DNA from: Carex sylvatica
Taxonomy: Eukaryota > Streptophyta > Magnoliopsida > Poales > Cyperaceae
Reading direction: 5' to 3'
Assembly: GCA_964058845.1 (NCBI GenBank)
Contig: CAXKVR010000079.1
Coordinates: 39,399-103,398, forward strand
Length of the DNA: 64,000 nt
Shown here: in pieces, positions 57,065 through 64,000 of the stretch
How positions within the stretch are numbered: position 1 is the stretch's first letter
Layout of the letters: the number at the start of each line of letters is the position of its first letter
The notes under the pieces: model-generated
The model's input: only the letters and a program-made list of their open reading frames with translations
Database searches by the model: none
What the model was told of the DNA's origin: nothing
Program-made: the position numbers and the translations under genes

Positions 57065-58249
57065 TCAACTAGAGATACTCCTAAACCACTCGGTACCAAC
57101 AATTTTTCCAGCACACACATCTGTATATGCTTGTAGGAACCCAGGAAAATTATGCTGATACGGGAGAACAAACTTCTTCACAAACTGTTGTTCTGTTAAT
57201 TTTGCAAAAGAAACAAAAGTTTGATTTGCCACTGGAAACTCTCTCGACTTGAGAAACTTCCGTACAAGGTTCCTAGGGATGAGCCGCTTCTCCAAGCTCA
57301 AATGGAGCACAACCGGATGTTTGACCACATGAATCTTACCACAACCCGCTTCTTTCATCAGGAACTCCATTTTTCTACCAATGAGCTCCTCTTTCATCGA
57401 CAACAAACTAGGACTTTTACCAATCATAAGGGCTACTTCCTCTTGTGAAAGTCCAAGTCTCTTAAAGTAAAGCTGCCTAGCTTCTATAATGTGTTGGCTT
57501 AATCCGCTTACAATAATCAATGCATTCACAAACATACCTGATGACCGCTCAACCCCCAACTGCTCGGCCCTCTTAGCATTCAGTTTCAAAGTTTGAAGGC
57601 TCGCTGTGAACGATCTAGGTTTTGACTTAATTAGCCGGACAATTTGATGAAGAGACATACAACATTCCTCTTGAAGGAAAGACAAGTTGGGCACCACAAC
57701 CTTTTCCAAGTTGCTACTGAGGATTGGCATGCCCCTTTTCAGCATCCCAGATACAATCTCAGCCGAGCCAAGAACCTGCATCCAAAAGTCAACCTTCGCC
57801 ACAAAATTGAATACCGACACATGAGGGAAGCGGGAAATGATACCTGAGATATCTTCAATAGATAACCCAATTTCTTGTAGCTTGGCCAGATTAGGTCTCA
57901 AGCTCTTCTCCACACTACAGAAGAGGATGCGAGGGACCCGAATCACGACAATCCTTATGTCTGATTCGGTTACGCCGATCTGTCTCAGGAAGTGGAGCAC
58001 AGCATCAGGCTTATCAGGGGATTTGAGGGGCTGTCTCAGGAGCTGCATCTTCTGGCATGTTCTGATTGCCTCGTCAGATGTAAGTCCGCATGATTGGATG
58101 AGGTAGTCTACTGGTGCGAAGTGAGGATTTAGAGGCGGCGGCGCTGGAGTAGTAGCGGTGGAGAGAAACCGATAAATGGTGGAGGCAAATGGGGTGGTGA
58201 GACGATGAAGGGAAGGAGATGAACGGAGTCGCCTCAGTATCATACTCAT
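57065..58249 (-). CDS. mTERF-family protein, intact (mTERF-6)
   Basis: Single exon, 394 residues, minus strand. Presequence MSMILRRLRSSPSLHRLTTP, then YLIQSCGLTSDEAIR. Repeats include VIRVPRILFCSVEKSLRPNL, LQEIGLSIEDISGIISRFPH, LGLSQEEVALMIGKSPSLL, RLIPRNLVRKFLKSREFPV and KFVLPYQHNFPGFLQAY. The middle third (57323-57694) is practically identical to mTERF-5, whereas the N- and C-terminal parts differ at roughly one residue in six and one in five. No lesion. Confidence 0.9.
   Translation of the reverse strand: MSMILRRLRSSPSLHRLTTPFASTIYRFLSTATTPAPPPLNPHFAPVDYLIQSCGLTSDEAIRTCQKMQLLRQPLKSPDKPDAVLHFLRQIGVTESDIRIVVIRVPRILFCSVEKSLRPNLAKLQEIGLSIEDISGIISRFPHVSVFNFVAKVDFWMQVLGSAEIVSGMLKRGMPILSSNLEKVVVPNLSFLQEECCMSLHQIVRLIKSKPRSFTASLQTLKLNAKRAEQLGVERSSGMFVNALIIVSGLSQHIIEARQLYFKRLGLSQEEVALMIGKSPSLLSMKEELIGRKMEFLMKEAGCGKIHVVKHPVVLHLSLEKRLIPRNLVRKFLKSREFPVANQTFVSFAKLTEQQFVKKFVLPYQHNFPGFLQAYTDVCAGKIVGTEWFRSISS
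57323..57694 (-). other. Gene-conversion tract, partner in mTERF-6
   Basis: See 52556-52927. Confidence 0.85.
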
Positions 58250-58334
58250 ACTACTATTTACTCTGCTGCTAGCTGGAAGGAATTGAAAGGGTTTTGACGA
58301 CCTTCGTCGAAAGAGAGCTCCGTCTTACAAATTG

Positions 58335-58373
58335 TTGGACTTGACCTAAGCTCAATATGGGCTTTGGGCCAAT
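58335..58373. promoter_or_regulatory. Site-II-like promoter cluster of mTERF-6
   Basis: Read on the minus strand: TTGGCCCAAAGCCCATATTG then AGCTTAGGTCAAG, 86-124 bp before the ATG. Homologous to 51846. Confidence 0.6.
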
Positions 58374-59586
58374 AGTGAAGTTAATCTGACTTGGAACTGG
58401 TAATCTTACTTTATGTGACAGTTCTTTTCTTGGCGGTGATGTATGAATTTGAAGGTATGAGGTTGCAAAGAGTGAGGGCAGTACTGTCATTTTACTATTT
58501 TTAATTCATATCAATATGTATTTTTATCTGATTTAATTAAGTAAAAGAATTAGAAAGTAATATAATTTTTGTGAATACTTTGTACTCGTTTTATTTCCCA
58601 TTTCAACAAATAAAAAATTAAGCTTTAGAAGACCTAACCTGTCACCAGTCGGCATGTTTGCAACCAAACCAACAGCAATCAGCAGATTAAGAACTACTGA
58701 CAGAACTATGCCCCATTAACCCATACAGGCTAAACACAAACCTCAAAAAATAAAAAATAAACATACAAGGTTCAGCTCAAGGAAGGATTGAGCAAAAAAA
58801 AAAAAAAAAAGATAAACCAAACTAAGGGGAAAATTAAAATAGAGTAGTTTCTCAGTTGACATTGTTCTTAAATACAATCAAAATTGTACTGATGTTAACA
58901 AAAATTCTTTTGAAACCTAGACTTTTGCATAAAAAAACAATAAAAAATTCCAAATCTACTTGTTTAGTTTTAATTCAGGAGCAGATGATAGTAATCAAGC
59001 TCAAACCAGAAACTCCATTAGTTGATCCATGTCAGTAATAATATACTAGTCATCCAATTTATATGAATTCCATGATCAATTGGTACTAAAAAAAAATAAT
59101 GGTGGAAGAAATCTTGAATAGTAAATTGGTGAATCATCAAAAGAGATAATACATCACTTTAGAAGAAGTCACCTCTCACCTGATCCAAGGGGATGCGAAG
59201 TCCTGATTCTGTGTCCTTCCAAGAAGGGAGGTCTGATATCATCTAAAAAGATATCCCTTGTGAAAATCACTGCCAGTCTTACCAGTTTCTTAGTATTTTC
59301 AATTACACGTTTGATTCATTGTTTCATCAACAATAATCATAATTTTGCATTCCTAAGCACACAGGATGAGAAAGAACTGATGTAGTTCCAATTAAAAGAG
59401 CGAGTCATGGCCTATTAAAGACCGAGTACAATATAGTTGACGGTAAAGCTCACCAAAATAGAAATTTAGTTTTCCATTACAAAGTTACAGTCACTTCTTA
59501 AGTCAAAAAGAGCGAAGCAAAAGGAGAGAACAAACTGCAGAACAAACATGATAAAATCTAAATATAGGACCTAAACTTGTAAATAG
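58374..59586. other. Intergenic and 3' flank of mTERF pseudogene 7
   Basis: 59390-59586 is the duplicated 3' flank. The remainder has no gene I can identify. Confidence 0.5.
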
Positions 59587-60620
59587 TCAACTCGAGATAC
59601 TCTTAAACCATTCAGTACCAGCAATTTTTCCGGCACAAATATCTACATATGCTTGAAGGAGCCCAGGAAAAGCATGCTGATATGGGAGAACAAACTTCTT
59701 CATAAATTGTTGTTCAGTTGATTTTGCAAAAGAAGAAAAAGCTTGATTTACCACTGGAAACTCTTTCGACTTGAGAAGCTTCCAGATTCCTGGGGATGAG
59801 CCGCTTCTCCAAGCTCAGACTGAGCAAAAAAGGATTTCGGACCACATCAATCTTATTACAACCCGCTACCTTCATCAGGAACTCCATTTTGCGACCTAAC
59901 AACTCCTCTGACATTTTCAACAACGTAGGAGCTGTATTAATCATATAGGTGACCGACTCCTGTGAAAGCCCCAGACTTTTCAAGTAATGTATCCTTGAAT
60001 TCATAGTGCTTTCATTCAAAGAGGCGACAGTAATTAATGCATATACAAACTTCTGAGACGAACAGCTTACCCCCAATTCCTCAGCTCTCTTAACCATTAT
60101 CTTCATAGCTTCAGGGCTTAATTCGATTAATCTAGAACCTGACTTAATCAACTGAACAATTTGACGAACAGATAAACCACATTGCTTTTGAAGGAACGAT
60201 AGGTTTGGCACAATAACCTATTCCAAGCTAGAATTAAGCAGTGACAGCCCTCTTTTGAGGAGCACAAACATATTTTCTAACGAGCCAAGAGCCCGCATCC
60301 AGAAGTCAATCTTTGGCACAATATTGAACCGAAACAAAAAAGGGCTGCGGGAAATGATACCAGAGATGTCTTCAATGGAAAAGCCGATTTCTTGTAGCTT
60401 GGCCACATTAGGTCTCCAGCTCTTCTCCACATGGGAGCAAAGGAGAAGAGGGTTCCAAGACACAGCGGTCCTTATGTCCGATTCGCTAATACCGGTCCTT
60501 ATGTCCGATTCGCTAATACCAGTCTGTCTCAGGAAGCTGAGCACTGCATCAGGCTTATCAGGGGATTTGAGGTGCTGGATCTGCTTGGATGCTCGAATTG
60601 CATCTTGAGAAAGGGATAGA
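59587..60620 (-). pseudogene. mTERF pseudogene 7
   Basis: Covers the mTERF body from LSQDAIRAS to the normal end WFKSISS. Lesions: the presequence and first ATG are missing; a 27-bp tandem duplication repeats GISESDIRT (60466-60519); an in-frame TAG (60218-60220) replaces the Lys codon of LEKV; a 5-bp deletion at about 59785 in RNL-VRKLLKS shifts the frame. All other motifs are recognisable (LSIEDISGII-like FSIEDISGIISR, LGLSQESVTYMIN, KFVLPYQHAFPGLLQAY). Not functional. Confidence 0.88.
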
Positions 60621-60994
60621 GATGTACGGGAGCATGAAAGTATTCATCAATTTTGAAATACAGGAGCTAATCAGAGGAAACAATCATTATTTGAAAACCA
60701 TCAGAAATAGAATTCAATTCAATTCAATAGAAAACAATCATTATTTGAAAACATTTTTATTGGAATGACATAAGACTATAAGGTTGATTGAGGAGAGACG
60801 AACAATATGATTGGAATAAAAACCATCAAAAGTAGAATACAATTCAATAGAAAAGAGACGAAAAGAGTTAAATTGAAATTGAATTTCGTGGATCTAAATA
60901 TGTATATACAAAAATATGAATTCAATTTTAGACAGTACAAAAAGCCCCAAAAGTTCATTTAATTTACCAATAATACCATTGATGTCATAAAAAC
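60621..60994. other. Intergenic with short AT-rich tandem repeats
   Basis: AACAATCATTATTTGAAAAC and AATTCAATTCAATAGAAA recur two to three times between 60670 and 60860. Confidence 0.5.
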
Positions 60995-61254
60995 CCGACA
61001 TTTTTATTTTTACCCAAAAAAAAAATGATTTTATTAAAAATAACCACGTTTCCAACGAATTTTTAAAAATACCCGGCCCGTGGATATTTTCCACGGCCCG
61101 AATAAATTAATCCGGACCGTGGAAAAATTCCACGGGCCAGAATTTTTTTTATTTTTTTTTATTTTTTATAAGATTATGTTGTTTGGATTTAAATTAGTTT
61201 GAATTGTTAAGTTGGAGGTTTGTATGAATTTTATTTGAATGAATTGTTAAGTTA

Positions 61255-61856
61255 GAGTGCTTCTGAGCCCAACTTTGCACATCTGGTTAACATAGCAAAA
61301 TATCTTCAAAAATCATGAAAATTGACCGACATGCAATCTTGACATCGTAGAACAAGACTGTGAAATTTCATACAAAATTTAAAAACAGTTCGCGAGATAT
61401 CATCTCTCAAATATTGTCCCAACGACTGAAGGAGTGCTTCTGAGTCCAACTTTGCACCTCTGGTTAACATAACAAAATATCTTCAAAAATCATGAAAATT
61501 GACCGACATGCAGTCTTGACATCGTAGAACAAGACTGTGAAATTTCATACAAAATTTAAAAACAGTTCGCGAGATATCATCTCTCAAATATTGTCCCAAC
61601 GACTGAAGGAGTGCTTCTGAGCCCAACTTTGCACCTCTGGTTAACATAACAAAATATCTTCAAAAATCATAAAAATTGACCGACATGCAGTCTTGACACT
61701 TTAGAACAAGACTGTGAAGTTTCATACAAAATCTCAAAACAGATCGTGAAATATCATTTCTCAAAAATTATCCCAACTGCTGAAGAAGTGCTTCTGAGCC
61801 CAACTTTGCACATCTGGTTAATATAGCAAAATATCTTCAAAAATTATGAAAATTGT
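61255..61856. repeat. 177-bp tandem units, left arm
   Basis: Unit starts (GAGTGCTTCTGAG) at 61255, 61432, 61609 and 61786, exactly 177 bp apart. The last is truncated at the fold centre. Confidence 0.92.
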
Positions 61857-62211
61857 CCTTCAGCCGTTGGGGTAATTTTTGAGAGATGATATCTCGCGAT
61901 CTGTTTTGAGATTTTGTATGAAACTTCACAGTCTTGTTCTAAGATGTCAAGACTGCATGTCGATCAATTTTCATGATTTTTGAAGATATTTTGTTATGTT
62001 AACCAGAGGTGCAAAGTTGGGCTCAGAAGCACTCCTTCAGTCGTTGGGACAATATTTGAGAGATGATATCTCGCGAACTGTTTTTAAATTTTGTATGAAA
62101 CTTCACAGTCTTGTTCTACGATGTCAAGATTGCATGTCGGTCAATTTTCATAATTTTTGAAGATATTTTGCTATGTTAACCAGATGTGCAAAGTTGGACT
62201 CAGAAACACTC
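61857..62211. repeat. 177-bp tandem units, right arm (inverted)
   Basis: Two units; the complementary boundary motif lies at 62029 and 62206, again 177 bp apart. Confidence 0.9.
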
Positions 62212-62290
62212 TAACTTAATAATTCATTCAAATAAAATTTATACAAACCTCCAACTTAACAATTCAAACTAATTTAAATCCAAACAACAT

Positions 62291-62328
<38 letters not shown>

Positions 62329-62548
62329 CCGATCGTGGATATTTTCCACGGCCCAGAATAAAAAATTCCAAAAAAAAAAAAAAAAAAAAATTTCTGGCCC
62401 GTGGAATTTTTCCACAGTCCGGATTAATTTATTCGGGCCGTGGAAAATATCCACGGGCCGGGTATTTTTAAAAATTCGTTGAAAATGTGGTTATTTTTAA
62501 TAAAATCATTTTTTTTTTGGGTAAAAATAAAAATGTCGGCATAAAAAC

Positions 62549-62740
62549 GAAAGAAGAGAAATAAATTTGAGCATCAATTCCATTTCTGTTTCTCGTTTAC
62601 GTGAAAGATCATTCTGATCAGACCCAAAATAATTTTGAGTAATTAACTTCTAATTAGGAATTTAAAATCATGCGGCAAGCCGGATGAAGAACCACTTTTA
62701 TGCATTCTACATAAATAAATAAAGTTTCTGATTTACTAGG
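62549..62740. other. Spacer
   Basis: No feature seen. Confidence 0.5.
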
Positions 62741-63870
62741 ATAAACAATGTTTCAAATATAATACTTGAACTTAACAGAAACAATATGGTTCATCCAACT
62801 TCCTGAGATTTAAATCACATCAATTAATAGCCAATTTGAACAATCCTCCGAAAAGAAGTCACCTGATGAAAAAATAAAACAAATCTGATTCCTGTGCGGG
62901 TAGCAGTAGAACATAATTACTGTTCCAAGCTTCCTCTGTCACCTGATGACATTATCAATGGTCACGTACGCATTACATATTGCTATTTATTGATAATTTT
63001 CTAGTGGTATACTGGTAAAGTTTACCTGCTTTTCATAACAAAAACCACATCAAAATGGATCCTGATCCAAAAGACCCAATCCAAATATTTATAGGGACTC
63101 AGAATAAACAATGTTTCAAATATAATACTTGAACTTAACACAAACAATATGGTTCATCCAACTTCCTGTGATTTAAATCACACCAATTAATAGCCCATTT
63201 AAACAATCCTCCGTAAAGAACTGTCACCCGATAAAAAAAAAAACTGATTCATGTGCTGGTAGCAGTAGAACATAATTACTGATTTCCAAGTTTTTTTTGT
63301 CATCTGATGACATTATCGATGGTCACGTACACATTAGATAGCTATTTATTGATAAGTTTCTACTGGTATACTGGTAAAGTTTACCTGCTTTTCATAACAA
63401 AAACCACATCAAAATGGATCCTGATCCAAAATACCCAATCCAAATATTAATAGGGACTCAGAATAAACAATGTTTCAAATATAATACTTGAACTTAACAC
63501 AAACAATATGGTTCATCCAACTTCCTGTGATTTAAATCACACCAATTAATAGCCAATTTGAACAATCCTCTGTAAAGAACTGTCACCTGATAAAAAATAA
63601 AAAATAAAAACTGATTCCTGTGCTGGTAGCAGTAGAACATAATTACCGATTTCCAAGCTTTTTCTGTCATCTGATGACATTATCGATGGTCACGTAAACA
63701 TTAGATATTGCTATTTATTGACAAGTTTCTTTTTTTTGAAATCCTATTTATTGGTAAGTTTCTAGTGGTGTACTGGTAATTTTTACCTCCTTTTCATAAC
63801 AAAAACCACATCAAAATGGATCCTGATCCAAAAGACCCAATCCTGATCAAAATGTGGATAGGGACTCAGG
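62741..63870. repeat. Three tandem copies of an approximately 360-bp unit
   Basis: Units begin at 62741, 63104 and 63463 (ATAAACAATGTTTCAAATAT). Each carries GTAGCAGTAGAACATAATTA and ends with AAATGGATCCTGATCC. Unit 3 has an insertion of about 35 bp near 63720. Non-coding. Confidence 0.9.
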
Positions 63871-64000
63871 ACAGCATTTGGTAAGCCTGTTTATGCATAT
63901 CCAGTACTTCAATAATAGCCACCATTGAATTGAAATTAAACTATCGAATATTAGATCTACAAAGATATTGTAAGGAAACTTTTGATGCTTTGGTACATAC
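63871..64000. other. Window end, no feature
   Basis: AT-rich. Nothing recognised. Confidence 0.5.

Larger units (their letters stand above)
60995..62539. mobile_element. Foldback MULE-type element with very long arms, 1545 bp
   Basis: Perfect 9-bp target duplication CATAAAAAC (60986-60994 and 62540-62548). Ends CCGACATTTTTATTTTTACC and its exact inverse. The two arms (about 860 and 680 bp) are inverted copies meeting near 61857, so the whole element can fold into one hairpin. Subterminal motifs GGCCCGTGGATATTTTCCAC and GTGGAAAAATTCCACGG are themselves palindromic. The arms contain 177-bp tandem units, four (one partial) on the left and two on the right. No ORF. Confidence 0.92.

Noticed and set aside
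61255..62211. CRISPR-like or centromeric satellite array
   Set aside because: Units are contiguous without spacers, and are inverted across a fold centre inside a transposon with target duplications. A plant nuclear context excludes CRISPR.

Overview
The window is nuclear DNA of a flowering plant, most likely a eudicot. Genes are sparse and intron-split, the DNA is AT-rich, and there are a chromovirus-type Ty3/gypsy element, many MITE and MULE-like elements, and an expanded mTERF family with mitochondrial-type presequences. It is not a prokaryotic or viral window, and I found no CRISPR array, defence island or bacterial operon. The species cannot be fixed from the sequence.

Layout. 1-5958: 3' part of a very young Ty3/gypsy element, internally deleted between gag and RNase H. 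It sits in an intron of a WAT1-related (EamA transporter) gene whose last two exons follow at 6018-6676. 7080-26717: two diverged copies of a segmental duplication (about 7080-15240 and 16318-26717). Each holds a TATA-driven spliced leader with a 19-codon micro-ORF ending at a stable hairpin, a tRNA-like element, a decayed WAT1 last exon and a reverse-strand promoter and first exon. The first copy also has a poly(A) polymerase pseudogene. The second copy has an extra 1.1-kb tandem duplication of the leader, so there are three leaders and three tRNA-like elements. 26718-30705: a hAT-like element split by a 3.5-kb MULE with a perfect 9-bp target duplication and a FAR1-domain remnant. 30706-34908: repeats, including a long ATT microsatellite. 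34909-37661: an intact seven-exon VAN3-binding/FORKED1-like gene.

38395-60620 is an mTERF cluster: four intact single-exon genes (39315-40487 minus, 50109-51266 plus, 52001-53182 plus, 57065-58249 minus) and four pseudogenes (about 42470, 46394, 53860 and 59587). Flanks were duplicated with the genes. Two inverted paralogues share a 372-bp tract with a single mismatch that ends abruptly on both sides, which indicates recent gene conversion. Three of the genes share site-II-like promoter motifs, as expected of nuclear genes for organelle proteins.

60995-62539 is a MULE-type foldback element with 9-bp target duplications whose arms carry 177-bp tandem units. The window ends in three tandem copies of a roughly 360-bp unit.

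The mTERF proteins probably act on organellar nucleic acid. The FORKED1-like protein and the WAT1 relative are unrelated single genes. Most of the remaining sequence is transposon debris and segmental duplication. All comparisons were made by eye, so identities are approximate unless a count is stated.
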